64,000 nucleotides of DNA from Porphyrobacter sp. TH134 (GTDB taxonomy: Bacteria; Pseudomonadota; Alphaproteobacteria; Sphingomonadales; Sphingomonadaceae), in NCBI RefSeq assembly GCF_002855495.1, contig NZ_PKRO01000001.1, positions 124,001-188,000 of the forward strand, in the 5' to 3' direction. This document shows positions 24,923 to 34,497 of this stretch, one piece after another. The translations under genes were made by a program, and so were the position numbers. Below the pieces are notes generated by a model. It was not told where the DNA came from. It saw only the letters and a list, made by a program, of their open reading frames with translations, and ran no database searches. Numbering within the stretch: position 1 is the stretch's first letter; each line of letters begins with the position of its first letter.

Positions 24923-26635
24923 TTACGCTGTGGCCGGACGGTGATCGTGGTAGTCCATGCTGTCGGTGATGACCGGCAGCGTCTCGAACTGGTGGTAAGG
25001 CGGCGGGCTCGGCAGGGTCCATTCCAGCGTCGTCGCGCCTTCGCCCCACGGATTGGCAGCCGCCTTCTTACCGGCCAGCAGCGCATAGGCGATGTTGACG
25101 AAGAAGAAGATCATCGAGCCGGCCATGATGTAGTACCCGTAGGTGCTGACCTGGTGCCAGAACGTGAAGGCTTCCGCATAGTCGGGGTAACGACGCGGCA
25201 TGCCCTGCATCCCCAGGAAGTGCTGCGGGAAGAAGATCACGTTCACGCCGACGAAGAAGGTCCAGAAGTGGATGTGCGACAGCAGCTCGGAATGCATCCG
25301 CCCGCTCATCTTCGGGAACCAGTAGTAGAAGCCGGCGAACATCGAGAACACGGCGCCCATCGACAGCACGTAGTGGAAGTGAGCCACCACGTAGTAGGTG
25401 TCGTGCAGGTTGTCGTCGATCCCGCCATTGGCCAGCACGACGCCGGTGACGCCGCCCACGGTGAACAGGAAAATGAAGCCCATCGACCAGACCATCGGCG
25501 ACTTGAAGCTGAGGCTGCCGCCCCACATCGTCGCAATCCAGCTGAAGATCTTCACGCCGGTCGGCACCGCGATCACCATGGTGGCGGCTGTGAAGTACAT
25601 CTTCGTGTTCACGTCGAGGCCCACGGTGTACATGTGGTGCGCCCAGACGATGAAGCCGACGACACCGATCGCCACCATGGCGTAGGCCATGCCGAGGTAA
25701 CCGAACACCGGCTTCTTCGAGAAGGTGGCGATGATCTGCGAGATCATGCCGAAGCCCGGCAGGATCATGATGTAAACTTCAGGGTGGCCGAAGAACCAGA
25801 ACAGGTGCTGATAAAGCACCGGATCGCCGCCGCCGGCCGGGTTGAAGAAAGTGGTGCCGAAGTTGCGGTCGGTCAGCAGCATGGTGATGGCGGCGGCAAG
25901 AACCGGCAACGCCAGCAGCAGCAGGAAGGCAGTGACCAGCACCGACCACACGAACAGCGGCATCTTGTGCAGGGTCATGCCCGGCGCGCGCATGTTGAAG
26001 ATGGTGGTGATGAAGTTGGTCGCACCCAGGATCGAGCCTGCGCCCGAAAGGTGCAACGAGAAGATCGCGAAGTCGACTGCCGGACCAACCGACCCGCTGG
26101 TCGACAAGGGCGCGTAGACCGTCCAGCCGGTGCCGGCGCCAGGGCCGGTGCCGCCGGGGACGAACAGCGAGAACAGCAAGCTGAAGAAGCCCGCCACGGT
26201 CAGCCAGAAGCTGACATTGTTCATGCGCGGGAAGGCCATGTCGGGCGCGCCGATCATCAGCGGCACGAACCAGTTGCCAAAGCCGCCGATCATGGCCGGC
26301 ATGACCATGAAGAACACCATGATCAGCCCGTGGGCAGTGATGAACACGTTCCACATGTGGAGCGCGGTATTGATATCATTGGCGCCGCCCATGAACTGCG
26401 CCCACCATTGCAGGTATTGGATACCCGGTTCGGCGAGTTCGACGCGCATGATGCCCGAAATCGCGCCGCCCACGATCCCCGCGATGATCGCGAAGATCAG
26501 GTACATCGTGCCGATGTCCTTGTGGTTGGTCGACATAAACCAGCGGGCAAAGAAGCCCGGCTTGTGGTCCGCGTGATCGTGGGCGTCATGCCCATAATCG
26601 TGATGGGCGTCGAAGCCTTCTGCGGTGGTTGCCAT
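24923..26635 (-). CDS. ctaD: Cytochrome c oxidase subunit I (aa3 type)
   Basis: Subunit I carries heme a and the heme a3-CuB centre where oxygen is reduced and protons pumped. The 570-residue product has 12 helices with the ligand motifs [20 protein letters not shown] (heme a His), [18 protein letters not shown] (His-Tyr CuB site), WAHHMYTVG (CuB histidines) and [14 protein letters not shown] (heme a3/a His). The N-terminus is histidine- and aspartate-rich ([20 protein letters not shown]). The ATG at 26635 is chosen; the frame extends to 26713 into the ctaC gap without support. It follows ctaC by 40 bases. Confidence 0.97.
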   Translation of the reverse strand: MATTAEGFDAHHDYGHDAHDHADHKPGFFARWFMSTNHKDIGTMYLIFAIIAGIVGGAISGIMRVELAEPGIQYLQWWAQFMGGANDINTALHMWNVFITAHGLIMVFFMVMPAMIGGFGNWFVPLMIGAPDMAFPRMNNVSFWLTVAGFFSLLFSLFVPGGTGPGAGTGWTVYAPLSTSGSVGPAVDFAIFSLHLSGAGSILGATNFITTIFNMRAPGMTLHKMPLFVWSVLVTAFLLLLALPVLAAAITMLLTDRNFGTTFFNPAGGGDPVLYQHLFWFFGHPEVYIMILPGFGMISQIIATFSKKPVFGYLGMAYAMVAIGVVGFIVWAHHMYTVGLDVNTKMYFTAATMVIAVPTGVKIFSWIATMWGGSLSFKSPMVWSMGFIFLFTVGGVTGVVLANGGIDDNLHDTYYVVAHFHYVLSMGAVFSMFAGFYYWFPKMSGRMHSELLSHIHFWTFFVGVNVIFFPQHFLGMQGMPRRYPDYAEAFTFWHQVSTYGYYIMAGSMIFFFVNIAYALLAGKKAAANPWGEGATTLEWTLPSPPPYHQFETLPVITDSMDYHDHRPATA

Positions 26636-26675
26636 GGGTTCGCTACTCTTCTGCGTTAAACACGTGTTGTCTGGT

Positions 26676-27668
26676 TCAGCTTGCGGCGGCCGGCGCGGCG
26701 GCGGCGGCAGCATCAGCCGGGGCTGCGGCCGGAGCCGCAGCTTCTTCGCCCGGCATCGTCCCGCCCTGCGCCTTCACCCAGGCGGCAAATTCAGCCGGGG
26801 GCAAGGCTTCAACCGCGATCGGCATGTAAGCATGACGCGCGCCGCACAGTTCGGAACACTGGCCGTAATACACGCCCGGCTCCTTGATGGTCAGGAGCTT
26901 TTCGTTGAGCCGGCCCGGCACCGCGTCCATCTTGAACCACAGCGATGGCACAGCAAAGGCGTGGATCACATCGCTTGCCGTGGTCTGGATGCGCAGCGGC
27001 ACGCCCGCGGGCACCACCATGCGCTTGTCCACAGCCAGCTGGCCCGGCTCACCGCGGCGGACCGCTTCGCCTTCGTCCAGCATGTTCGAAATCACTTCGA
27101 TGCCGCCGTGGTCGGGATATTCATAACCCCAGTACCACTGGTAACCCGTTGCCTTGATCGTCACCGCATCGGCCGGCGGCGTTTCGTACTGACGCGCCAG
27201 CAGCGTGATGGAAGGCACCGCGATGATCACCAGAATGATCACCGGCACGATCGTCCAGATCACTTCGATCGCCGTGTTGTGCGTGGTGCGCGAAGCAACC
27301 GGATTGCGCGCCCGGTTGAAGCGCGCCACCACATACAGCAGCAGGCCCAGCACCAACAGGCTGATGATCGTGATCACCGGCATCAGGATGCGGTCATGCA
27401 TCCACAGCGCGTATTCGCCATTGTCCGAATACTGGTCCTGGAAGGTAATGCTTTTGGCAGCATCATCTTCGAACGAGGTCGGCATGCCCTTGCCCTTGGT
27501 CGGAGCCATCGGGGTGTAGGTGCTGGCCGCAGGCGCAGGCGCCGCAGCCTCAGCCGCGGGCGCAGCGTCCACTGCCACAGGTGCCGCCGGAACGGAATCC
27601 TGTGCAGCAACGTTCATCGGCGCAAGCACCGACAGTCCGGCCGCAAGCGCCAGAAGAGCTTTTTTCAT
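26676..27668 (-). CDS. ctaC: Cytochrome c oxidase subunit II
   Basis: Subunit II accepts electrons from cytochrome c at its dinuclear CuA centre. The 330-residue product has a signal peptide ([20 protein letters not shown]), a Pro/Ala-rich linker and two membrane helices at about residues 90-165. A cupredoxin domain follows with [12 protein letters not shown], the CuA ligands C-x3-C and His in [14 protein letters not shown], and an alanine-rich tail. It is the first gene of the oxidase operon. The 244-base upstream gap also holds the pyrE leader ORF on the other strand. In-frame ATGs up to 27695 exist; 27668 starts the signal peptide. Confidence 0.96.
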   Translation of the reverse strand: MKKALLALAAGLSVLAPMNVAAQDSVPAAPVAVDAAPAAEAAAPAPAASTYTPMAPTKGKGMPTSFEDDAAKSITFQDQYSDNGEYALWMHDRILMPVITIISLLVLGLLLYVVARFNRARNPVASRTTHNTAIEVIWTIVPVIILVIIAVPSITLLARQYETPPADAVTIKATGYQWYWGYEYPDHGGIEVISNMLDEGEAVRRGEPGQLAVDKRMVVPAGVPLRIQTTASDVIHAFAVPSLWFKMDAVPGRLNEKLLTIKEPGVYYGQCSELCGARHAYMPIAVEALPPAEFAAWVKAQGGTMPGEEAAAPAAAPADAAAAAAPAAAS

Positions 27669-27847
27669 ACGGGTATGCCTTTGACCCATCATCATGTGTC
27701 CAAGTGGTTCGAATCTGATCCCATACTGCCCGCCGCTTGGCCCTATCAGACCCGCTACCGACAGCGTTTAGCCAGCCATAAGGCCAGCTTCATCCCTGCC
27801 CTTAGCCGCGCTTGCCGAGGGCCTCAAGCGCTTCTAGGGAGAAAATT

Positions 27848-27916
27848 ATGCAAGCCACCATGACCCCGGCGCAAGCTGGCGTTTTTCCTTCCGATTTCTG
27901 CGGAGTTACCCCGTGA
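27848..27916 (+). CDS. 22-codon leader ORF coupled to pyrE
   Basis: ATG at 27848 is preceded by AGGGAGAAAATT, a strong ribosome-binding site at ideal spacing. The frame reads MQATMTPAQAGVFPSDFCGV then TP and ends at TGA 27914-27916, which overlaps the pyrE GTG start (GTGA). Ribosomes ending the leader would therefore be delivered to the pyrE start. pyrE also has its own GGAG seven bases before the GTG. A regulatory leader peptide is the likely role. A T5 run lies at about 27881-27885. Confidence 0.5.
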   Translation: MQATMTPAQAGVFPSDFCGVTP

Positions 27917-28494
27917 CGCAAGATGAAGTTCTGGCCGAATTCCGCGGCTCTGGTGCATTGCTTGAAGGGCACTTCAAACTTTCTTCCGGACGCCATAGTG
28001 GCCATTACTTGCAATGTGCCCGCGTGCTGATGAACCCCGCCCGCGCTGCTCGGCTGGCCGAAGCGGTGGTCGCGGGCATCCCCGATGCGGTGCGCGCGGC
28101 GGTTGATGTCGTCGTATCACCGGCCATGGGCGGCATTATCATCGGTCACGAAGTCGGCCGCGCGCTGGGCAAGGATGCCTTGTTCCTTGAGCGGCCCGAT
28201 GGCGTGTTTCATCTGCGCCGAGGATTTGCGCTGCAACCCGGTGCCAAAGTACTGATGGTCGAGGACGTGGTCACCACCGGCCTCTCCAGCCGCGAAGCCA
28301 TTGCGGCCGTCGCGCGCGAAGGGGCCGAAGTGATTGCAGAATGCGCGATCATCGACCGTTCGTGCGGTTCGGTCGATCTGGGCGTGCCGTTCTACCCACT
28401 GCTCGCCATTGATTTTCCGACCTATGACGAAAACGACATCCCTGCGGCGCTGGCCAGCGTAGAAGTGACAAAGCCCGGCAGCCGGAAGGAATGA
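27913..28494 (+). CDS. pyrE: Orotate phosphoribosyltransferase PyrE
   Basis: PyrE joins orotate to PRPP to make orotidine monophosphate in pyrimidine synthesis. The 193-residue product has the PRPP-binding loop VLMVEDVVTTGLSSREAI near residue 115, FKLSSGRHSGHYLQCARVL near the N-terminus, and VVSPAMGGIIIGHEVGRALG. The start codon is GTG at 27913, preceded by CGGAG and coupled to a 22-codon leader ORF. The next gene, a serine hydrolase, begins five bases after the stop. Confidence 0.95.
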   Translation: MTQDEVLAEFRGSGALLEGHFKLSSGRHSGHYLQCARVLMNPARAARLAEAVVAGIPDAVRAAVDVVVSPAMGGIIIGHEVGRALGKDALFLERPDGVFHLRRGFALQPGAKVLMVEDVVTTGLSSREAIAAVAREGAEVIAECAIIDRSCGSVDLGVPFYPLLAIDFPTYDENDIPAALASVEVTKPGSRKE

Positions 28495-28498
28495 ATTG

Positions 28499-29716
28499 AT
28501 GTTCACGCGCCTTGGATTCGCGGTGCTTGCGCTCATGGCCGCGCCCGGAGCAGCGCAAAACGAAGCGCCCCAGCCTCAAGAGCGCCCTACAATCAAGATT
28601 GAACGGCCTTCCCTCACTCCTGAACAAGAAGCGCGCGGCGAGCGTTTTTCGCATTTCTCGAAGGTGGTCGGGGCGAAAATGAAAGACGCCCGCTTCAGCG
28701 GAGAGATCGCCATCGCATTCTCGCCGCTCGACAACGGTGAGTTGTATACCTCGACCGCTGTTGCACAGGACGCCGATGGCAATCGCCGCGAGACCGGCCT
28801 GCCGTGGCGCTGGGCTTCGGTCACCAAGCAGGTGATCGCGGTGATGATTATGCAAGAGGTTGCCCGCGGGACCATCGCACTCGATGCACCGGTAGCTCGC
28901 TACCTTCCGGAGTTCCGGTCGCCGAATGCAAGCCTTATAACGGTGCGCCAACTGCTACGGCATCAGACCGGACTTCCCAATCCCGACGATACCAAGCCTG
29001 ACCCTCAAGGCGTACCGAGTTACTACACACCCGATTTCGCAGGAAACAAGGACCCGCTGACCGGTTATTGCGCCGGGCCGGTCAGGGGCGAACCGGGAGG
29101 AGCTTGGTCCTACAACAACTGTGATTACATCGTCGCTGGCGCGCTGCTGGAGGCAGTAACGGGCGAAAGCTGGGAGGCGATCCTCGACATGCGCAAACGC
29201 CGCAGCTTCGCACAGTCAGACCCGAAGCTATGGGATCGGCCACTGATCGGGATCGCCCCTCTTGCGGATGCGCAGCCTGTCCCCGAGCCGTGGCCCGGCT
29301 ATGTCGCAAACGTCCGTGAACCGACGTTCGACATCGCCAGCTTTGGCGCGGCGGGCGCGCTTTACGGCACTGCCTTCGATCTGGTGGCATTCGATATGCA
29401 TCTTGCTACCGGTCAGTATCTGCCGCCCGAAGCCCTCGCCGAACTATGGGACGGTCAGCCCGAACTCGGCTACCTTGCGCTGGGGCAATGGGCCTTCGAA
29501 GCGCCGCTCAAGGGCTGCGCCGCGCCGGTCCGCATCATCGAGCGGCGCGGCGCCATCGGCGGGGTGCAGGTGCGCAACTTCATCCTGCCGGAAACCAAAA
29601 TGGCGCTCGCGATGTTCACCGATCAGGCCGAGTTCGATTTCGGCGAAATCTGGCAGGGCGCGGGCTTCTCCTTCGAGATGCTGAGCCTCGCCGCCTGCCC
29701 GCAAGGACCCCAATGA
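28499..29716 (+). CDS. Exported serine hydrolase, class C beta-lactamase/penicillin-binding fold
   Basis: A 405-residue protein with a signal peptide ([20 protein letters not shown]). The nucleophile motif S-x-x-K is in [20 protein letters not shown] near residue 110. The Y-x-N motif is in [20 protein letters not shown]. The third motif, usually K/H-T/S-G, is not evident as [13 protein letters not shown] near residue 345 may take its place. Relatives include esterases, D-aminopeptidases and AmpC-type enzymes. Substrate unknown. The pdxJ start overlaps its stop (ATGA). Confidence 0.82.
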   Translation: MFTRLGFAVLALMAAPGAAQNEAPQPQERPTIKIERPSLTPEQEARGERFSHFSKVVGAKMKDARFSGEIAIAFSPLDNGELYTSTAVAQDADGNRRETGLPWRWASVTKQVIAVMIMQEVARGTIALDAPVARYLPEFRSPNASLITVRQLLRHQTGLPNPDDTKPDPQGVPSYYTPDFAGNKDPLTGYCAGPVRGEPGGAWSYNNCDYIVAGALLEAVTGESWEAILDMRKRRSFAQSDPKLWDRPLIGIAPLADAQPVPEPWPGYVANVREPTFDIASFGAAGALYGTAFDLVAFDMHLATGQYLPPEALAELWDGQPELGYLALGQWAFEAPLKGCAAPVRIIERRGAIGGVQVRNFILPETKMALAMFTDQAEFDFGEIWQGAGFSFEMLSLAACPQGPQ

Positions 29717-30459
29717 ACCAGCCCCGCCCCCTCCGTCTCGGCGTCAATATCGATCACGTGGCCACCATTCGCAATGCGCGCGGCGGGGTTCATCCCGATC
29801 CGGTGCGCGCGGCGGAGATTGTCGCGGCTGTCGGCGGCGACGGGATCACCGCGCACCTGCGCGAAGACCGCCGCCATATCCGCGATGAGGATTTGGCGCG
29901 CATTCAGGCAGCCACCAATCTGCCGCTCAATTTCGAGATGGCCGCCACCCGCGAAATGCTCGATATCGCGCTGCGCCACAAACCCCATGCCGCCTGCATC
30001 GTCCCCGAAAAGCGCGAAGAACGCACCACGGAAGGCGGGCTGGATGCAGCAGGCATGCACAACACGCTGGCCCCGATTGCCGAGGAATTGCGGGCTGCGG
30101 GCATCCGCGTATCGCTGTTTATCGAAGCGGACGAGCGGCAATTGGACGCCGCCCTGCGGCTCGGCGCGCCGGTGGTGGAGTTCCACACGGGCGAATATGC
30201 CCACGCCGCGCTGGATGGCGACGGTGCCAAAGTGGAGCGCGAACTGCGCCGCATCACCGACATGGCCGCTCTCGCCGCCAAGAACGGGATCGAGGCCCAC
30301 GCAGGCCACGGCCTCACCTTTGAGAATGTCCAGCCCATCGCTGCCATCCCGCAAATCGCCGAACTCAACATCGGCCACTACCTGATTGGCGAGGCGGTGT
30401 TCGTCGGCCTTGAGAACGCGATCCGCCGGATGCGCGAATTGATGGATGAAGTGCGCTGA
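29713..30459 (+). CDS. pdxJ: Pyridoxine 5'-phosphate synthase PdxJ
   Basis: PdxJ condenses 1-deoxyxylulose phosphate with 3-amino-2-oxopropyl phosphate to form pyridoxine phosphate (vitamin B6). The 248-residue TIM barrel has [18 protein letters not shown] at the N-terminus, [50 protein letters not shown] and [11 protein letters not shown], all family landmarks. The ATG at 29713 overlaps the upstream hydrolase stop; a longer frame to 29446 lies inside that gene and is rejected. Confidence 0.97.
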   Translation: MNQPRPLRLGVNIDHVATIRNARGGVHPDPVRAAEIVAAVGGDGITAHLREDRRHIRDEDLARIQAATNLPLNFEMAATREMLDIALRHKPHAACIVPEKREERTTEGGLDAAGMHNTLAPIAEELRAAGIRVSLFIEADERQLDAALRLGAPVVEFHTGEYAHAALDGDGAKVERELRRITDMAALAAKNGIEAHAGHGLTFENVQPIAAIPQIAELNIGHYLIGEAVFVGLENAIRRMRELMDEVR

Positions 30460-30470
30460 ACCAGCCTGAC

Positions 30471-30740
30471 TTGCCTACCCTGTCCGGTGAACAGAAGCGC
30501 TGGGCCTTCGGCGCGGCTGCGCTGTTCCTGCTGGCCGTGGGCTTCCTCGGCTTTGCGCTGAATGCGCAGGTTATGGTGGTGTTTGCGGTGGGCTGGCTGG
30601 CGCTGATGATTTTCGGCTTTGTCGGCGCGCTCAAGATGGCCAAGGGCGATTTTGCGCATCCGCTGTTCAAATCGCAGGTGATGCTGCACGTGATTGCGCT
30701 GGCGCTGCTGGCGGCGGTGGTTGCGAGGGCGCTTCCTTGA
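30471..30740 (+). CDS. Small three-helix membrane protein of unknown function
   Basis: An 89-residue protein between pdxJ and acpS, starting at TTG 30471 because the frame is closed by a stop at 30447-30449 and no ATG precedes the hydrophobic core. Three hydrophobic stretches (WAFGAAALFLLAVGFLGFAL, VVFAVGWLALMIFGFVGALK, VMLHVIALALLAAVVARALP) suggest a small inner-membrane protein. I recognise no family. Codon use fits its neighbours. The following 124 bases to acpS hold only a short hairpin (30759-30775). Confidence 0.65.
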   Translation: MPTLSGEQKRWAFGAAALFLLAVGFLGFALNAQVMVVFAVGWLALMIFGFVGALKMAKGDFAHPLFKSQVMLHVIALALLAAVVARALP

Positions 30741-30864
30741 TTACGCTTGCCGTCCGGCGAGCGATATCCTCGCTCATTCGGCCTGACGTCCGCATCGCTG
30801 CGGGCGGCCAGTCGGCCTTGCAGTCGCTGCGCGCCCGTGCCAGCGCAGTGTTTGGAGTAGTCTG

Positions 30865-31266
30865 TTGATTATCGGCATGGGCTCCGACCTCTGCAATATC
30901 GAGCGGATCGCCAATTCGCTCGCCCGTTATGGCGAGCGGTTCGAGAACCGCGTTTTCACCGCCACTGAAATCGCCAAGGCCCGCCGCCGCCCCTTCACCA
31001 TTGCGGGCACTTACGCGAAACGCTTCGCCGCCAAGGAAGCTTTCAGCAAGGCCGTGGGCACGGGGTTCAGGCGCGGCGTGTTCATGAAGGACATCGGCGT
31101 GGTTAACGCCCCATCGGGTGCCCCCACCCTCGCCCTGACCGGCGGGGCGGCTTTGCGACTTGAAGAAATGGTCCCGACAGGCCATGAGGCTCGCATCCAT
31201 CTGACCCTCACCGATGATCACCCCTGGGCGCAGGCCTTTGTGATCATCGAAGCCATCCCTCTGTGA
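30865..31266 (+). CDS. acpS: Holo-[acyl-carrier-protein] synthase AcpS
   Basis: AcpS transfers 4'-phosphopantetheine from CoA to acyl carrier protein. The 133-residue product has [20 protein letters not shown] (with the metal-binding Asp) and [18 protein letters not shown] (the catalytic Glu and Lys), followed by the typical [18 protein letters not shown]. The start codon is TTG at 30865, supported by GGAG seven bases upstream and by alignment of the conserved start MIIG-I/M-GSDL. pdxJ-acpS-lepB is a common alphaproteobacterial order. Confidence 0.95.
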   Translation: MIIGMGSDLCNIERIANSLARYGERFENRVFTATEIAKARRRPFTIAGTYAKRFAAKEAFSKAVGTGFRRGVFMKDIGVVNAPSGAPTLALTGGAALRLEEMVPTGHEARIHLTLTDDHPWAQAFVIIEAIPL

Positions 31267-31279
31267 AGCGGCCCTCTCC

Positions 31280-32152
31280 ATGGCATCCATCGATACCCCG
31301 CACCCGGCTGATACGTCCGATACGGTCAACTGGCTCGCCGAAATCCGCGGGCTGGCCCTTATGCTGCTGGCGGTCCTGGCGTTCCACAGCCTGGTGGCCA
31401 AGCCGTTCTACATCCCTTCCACCTCGATGATGCCGACCCTGTGGGTGGGCGACCGGCTGGTGGTGAGCAAGTATCCTTACGGCTGGTCCTGGGCCTCGGC
31501 GAGCTTTCACCTGCTGCCCCGGTCGAGCACGCGGATCTGGCCCGCGACCCCGGAATATGGCGACATCGTGATCCCCGTCCACCCGGTGCGCGACGAGGAT
31601 TACATCAAGCGCGTGGTCGCTTTGCCGGGCGATACGATCGAAGTGCGCGGCGGACAGATCATCCTCAACGGCACGCCGATCAAGCGCGAGGTGGTGCCCC
31701 CGGTGCGCCTGCCGTTTGAACCGGAATTGCTGTGCAAGGGCAGCCCCTGCCTCGCCGCCTTCGAGGCCTTTCGCAAGACCGGCCCCGACGGGCGCGACTA
31801 TTTCGACCCGCCGACCTGGCGCGAAACCCTGCCCAATGGCGCGACCTATCTGACCATTGATTACATGGACCAAAGCCTCGACAATTACGGCCCCTACACC
31901 GTCCCGGCCGACAGCGTCTTCGTGATGGGCGACAACCGCGACCAAAGCGCCGATAGCCGCGCGGCCGCAATCGAGAACGGTCTGGGCGATGGCGTGCCGC
32001 TGGCCAATATCGGCGGACGGGCCGAATTCATTACCTTCAGCCTTGATGGATCGACCACCTGGAACCCGGCGAGCTGGTTCACCAGCCTGCGCGGCGACCG
32101 CGCATGGACGACCCTGCGCCCGCCGCTGGCCGAAGGTGCAGCGGCCAAATGA
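31280..32152 (+). CDS. lepB: Signal peptidase I (LepB)
   Basis: LepB removes signal peptides from exported proteins at the periplasmic face of the inner membrane. The 290-residue product has one N-terminal helix (IRGLALMLLAVLAFHSLVAK), the catalytic serine in FYIPSTSMMPTLWVGDRLVV, the catalytic lysine in DYIKRVVALPGDTIEVRGGQ, and the signature VFVMGDNRDQSADSR near residue 213. It follows acpS by 13 bases. Confidence 0.97.
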   Translation: MASIDTPHPADTSDTVNWLAEIRGLALMLLAVLAFHSLVAKPFYIPSTSMMPTLWVGDRLVVSKYPYGWSWASASFHLLPRSSTRIWPATPEYGDIVIPVHPVRDEDYIKRVVALPGDTIEVRGGQIILNGTPIKREVVPPVRLPFEPELLCKGSPCLAAFEAFRKTGPDGRDYFDPPTWRETLPNGATYLTIDYMDQSLDNYGPYTVPADSVFVMGDNRDQSADSRAAAIENGLGDGVPLANIGGRAEFITFSLDGSTTWNPASWFTSLRGDRAWTTLRPPLAEGAAAK

Positions 32153-32172
32153 GCTGAGGCACCGCACCAAAA

Positions 32173-33318
32173 ATGGCCCGCAAGTTTCTCTATTTCGTCG
32201 CTTTGTGCATCATTGTGGTGATCGCGGGTGCATTTTTGCTCGCGCGCTTTCCGAACGAGCTCACGCGGCTGGCGATGGTGCCATCGTCCGACTTTGCACC
32301 AGTCGCGCCGCTTGAAGCCAATGCCTATCAGGACCCCGCTCTGTGGTATTCGCGCCCCGGCATCGGGACCAGCGATCCATCGCGCTGGCAACCCGCCTTT
32401 GCGGCCGGCAGCGATCCTGCGCCTACGCCAACCCCGCCCGCCGAGCGGTTTGCGGTCTTCTTTGTCCACCCGACCAGCTATCTCAACCGCTCGAACTGGA
32501 ACGCCCCGCTCGCCAATGGCGGCGATCCCGAGGCTGAACGCGTCGCGCGCATTTATCTGCGCGGCATGGCCAGCCCGTTCAACGCGGCGAGCGAAATCTG
32601 GGCGCCGCGCTACCGCCAGGCCACGATGGGCGCGTTCCTGACCGACGCGCCTGAAGGCAAGCAGGCGGTCGATGCCGCCTATGCCGATGTGCGCGAGGCC
32701 TATCGCTATTTCCTGTCATCGGTCGATCCGGCGCTGCCCATCGTGCTGGCCGGCCATTCGCAAGGCGCGCTGCATCTGAAGCGCCTGCTGGCGGAAGAAG
32801 TGCAAGGCTCTCCCGCTGCGGCGCGGCTGGCGGCAGCCTACATCATCGGCTGGCCGGTTTCGGTCGAACACGATCTGCCTGTTATCGGCTTTCCCCCTTG
32901 CGCGGTGCCAGCGCAGACCGGGTGCATTATCAGCTGGTCCAGCTTTGCCGAACCGGCCGATCCGGCACTGGTGCTGGAAGCCTATGGCTCAGCGCCCGCG
33001 CTTGATGGCGATAAGCCCGGCCGCAGCGCGATGCTGTGCACCAACCCGTTGACCGGGATGGTCGGCGGCGCTGCGCCCGCCAGTGCGAACCTTGGTACGC
33101 TGGTGCCCGAAGACAGCATGGAAAAGGGCGAATTGGTGCCGGGTCTGGTGCCCGCCCGCTGCGATGCGCGCGGCCTGTTGCTGATCGGCGCACCGCCGGA
33201 AATGGGCAGCTACGTCCTGCCCGGCAACAACTACCACGTTTACGATCTGCCGCTGTTCTGGGCGAACACCAAGGCTGACGTAACCCGGCGGATCGCAGCG
33301 TGGCAGAAACAGCCCTGA
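32173..33318 (+). CDS. DUF3089 alpha/beta-hydrolase-like protein, membrane-anchored
   Basis: A 381-residue protein with an N-terminal membrane helix (FLYFVALCIIVVIAGAFLLA). A DUF3089 domain follows: FAVFFVHPTSYLNRSNWNAP, RQATMGAFLTD, the nucleophile elbow IVLAGHSQGALHLKRLL near residue 200 and the end segment LPGNNYHVYDLPLFWANTK. The histidine in NNYHVYD may be catalytic. The family is thought to be lipase- or esterase-like, but a substrate is unproven. The ruvX GTG starts 19 bases before its stop. Confidence 0.88.
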   Translation: MARKFLYFVALCIIVVIAGAFLLARFPNELTRLAMVPSSDFAPVAPLEANAYQDPALWYSRPGIGTSDPSRWQPAFAAGSDPAPTPTPPAERFAVFFVHPTSYLNRSNWNAPLANGGDPEAERVARIYLRGMASPFNAASEIWAPRYRQATMGAFLTDAPEGKQAVDAAYADVREAYRYFLSSVDPALPIVLAGHSQGALHLKRLLAEEVQGSPAAARLAAAYIIGWPVSVEHDLPVIGFPPCAVPAQTGCIISWSSFAEPADPALVLEAYGSAPALDGDKPGRSAMLCTNPLTGMVGGAAPASANLGTLVPEDSMEKGELVPGLVPARCDARGLLLIGAPPEMGSYVLPGNNYHVYDLPLFWANTKADVTRRIAAWQKQP

Positions 33319-33785
33319 TCTTTGAAGATGCGCGCGGGTTTGGCAGCGCGCTCGGAGAGGGCGGCGTGCTGCTTGGCCTTGACCTTGGCACCAAGACGCT
33401 GGGCACCGCCCTGTGCGATGCCGGATGGCGCTTTGCCACCAACAACACCACCATTCAGCGCGGCAAGTGGGGCCGGGACCGCGAGACCCTCGCCGCACTG
33501 ATCCAGGCCCGAAGCGTGCGCGGGATCGTGCTCGGTCTCCCGCGCAACATGGACGGCTCCGAAGGTCCGCGCGCACAGGCCTCGCGCGCCTATGCCCGCA
33601 ATTGCGCTGAGGCTTTCGGCCTGCCGCTGCTGCTGTGGGACGAACGCTGGTCAACCCAGGCCGCCGAAGCCGCGATGATCGGGCAGGACATGAGCCGCGC
33701 CAAACGCGCCGCCGCTATCGACGCTCATGCCGCAGCGGTGATTCTGCAAGGCGCGATCGACCGGCTGGCAGGGGGCGTGCTGTAA
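33300..33785 (+). CDS. ruvX: Putative pre-16S rRNA nuclease / Holliday-junction-resolvase-like RuvX (YqgF)
   Basis: A 161-residue RNase H-fold protein with LLGLDLGTKTLGTALCD (first catalytic Asp, near residue 27), IVLGLPRNMDGSEGPRAQAS, LLLWDERWSTQAAEAAM (Glu) and the last Asp in AAAIDAHAAAVILQ. In E. coli YqgF matures the 5' end of 16S rRNA; a resolvase activity has also been proposed. The GTG start at 33300 overlaps the upstream gene by 19 bases. The N-terminal 20 residues are an extension, so a later start is possible. Confidence 0.9.
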   Translation: MAETALIFEDARGFGSALGEGGVLLGLDLGTKTLGTALCDAGWRFATNNTTIQRGKWGRDRETLAALIQARSVRGIVLGLPRNMDGSEGPRAQASRAYARNCAEAFGLPLLLWDERWSTQAAEAAMIGQDMSRAKRAAAIDAHAAAVILQGAIDRLAGGVL

Positions 33786-33950
33786 GTGATCGAGGATGCC
33801 GCCGGGATAGCGATAGAAGCATTGGGGGAGCTTGGTTCACTTGCCGACTCCTCGACCCGCAGGAGGCGACGGACCGGTTGCGGCTGGTTGGCCCTGATCG
33901 GGACAATCGTTGTTCTGATCGCCGTCGGCGTGGCCCTGCTGAGCAACTGA
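33786..33950 (+). CDS. 54-residue single-helix membrane protein
   Basis: GTG at 33786, directly after the ruvX stop, opens a 54-codon frame: an acidic amphipathic start (MIEDAAGIAIEALGELGSLA), a run of arginines (TRRRRRTG), and one membrane helix (WLALIGTIVVLIAVGVALLS) ending in N-stop at 33950. The positive-inside arginine run before the helix and the immediate coupling to ruvX support a real gene. No family recognised. Two further reasons for caution are its length and non-ATG start. Confidence 0.65.
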   Translation: MIEDAAGIAIEALGELGSLADSSTRRRRRTGCGWLALIGTIVVLIAVGVALLSN

Positions 33951-34005
33951 AGCGCGTGCGCCCCTGCAAGAAATAAACGATTGTGCGCCAAGCGCCCCCG
34001 CCCCT

Positions 34006-34497
34006 ATGCACCCCACCATGACCACGCCCCCTGCCCGGTTCGACGCACGCGAAGCCTCGCGCTGGTTCTTCCGCCACGGCCATACCGGTTGGCTCGGCCT
34101 CAAATTCGCCGATCAAGGCGAGAATTGGGTCGAGCTGGAACTGCCGTGGCGCGAAGATCTGCTTGGCGACCGCAGCAGCCCGGTGCTTGCCTCCGGCCCC
34201 ATCATCAGCCTGATGGACATGGCCAGCGGCATGGCGATCTGGCAGACGGCGGGCAGTTTCAATCCCGTGGCCACGCTCGATCTCAGGGTCGATTACCAGC
34301 GCCCCGCGCGCGAACGGGCGAGCGTGCGCGGACGGGTGGAATGCTATCGGCGCACGCGCTCTGCCGCTTTTGTCCGCGGCATTGCGCATGATGGCGATCC
34401 CGACGATCCGGTCGCCCATGTCGCCGGCGTGTTCATGACCATTGGCGCAGACCCGCGCGAGGGCAATCCGGCGGTGCAGGGGAAAACCGATGTCTGA
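34006..34497 (+). CDS. PaaI-family hotdog thioesterase, first of a tandem pair
   Basis: A 163-residue single-hotdog protein: WFFRHGHTGWLGLKFADQGE, then GPIISLMDMASGMAIWQ (the helix that normally holds the active-site Asp/Glu region) and NPVATLDLRVDYQRPARERA. PaaI-type enzymes hydrolyse acyl-CoA thioesters as housekeeping CoA recyclers. Two ATGs (34006 and 34018) are possible starts. The second thioesterase gene begins eight bases before its stop. Confidence 0.85.
   Translation: MHPTMTTPPARFDAREASRWFFRHGHTGWLGLKFADQGENWVELELPWREDLLGDRSSPVLASGPIISLMDMASGMAIWQTAGSFNPVATLDLRVDYQRPARERASVRGRVECYRRTRSAAFVRGIAHDGDPDDPVAHVAGVFMTIGADPREGNPAVQGKTDV

Noticed and set aside
24818..26659. 613-codon plus-strand frame opposite ctaD
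   Set aside because: Histidine/arginine-rich composition is the reverse-strand image of a membrane protein; ctaD on the minus strand is certain.
30741..30864. Possible extra gene or repeat between the 89-residue membrane protein and acpS
   Set aside because: No frame with a start and ribosome-binding site; a GAGCGA/TCGCTC hairpin and a GC-rich word resembling repeats elsewhere in the order, but only one copy here.
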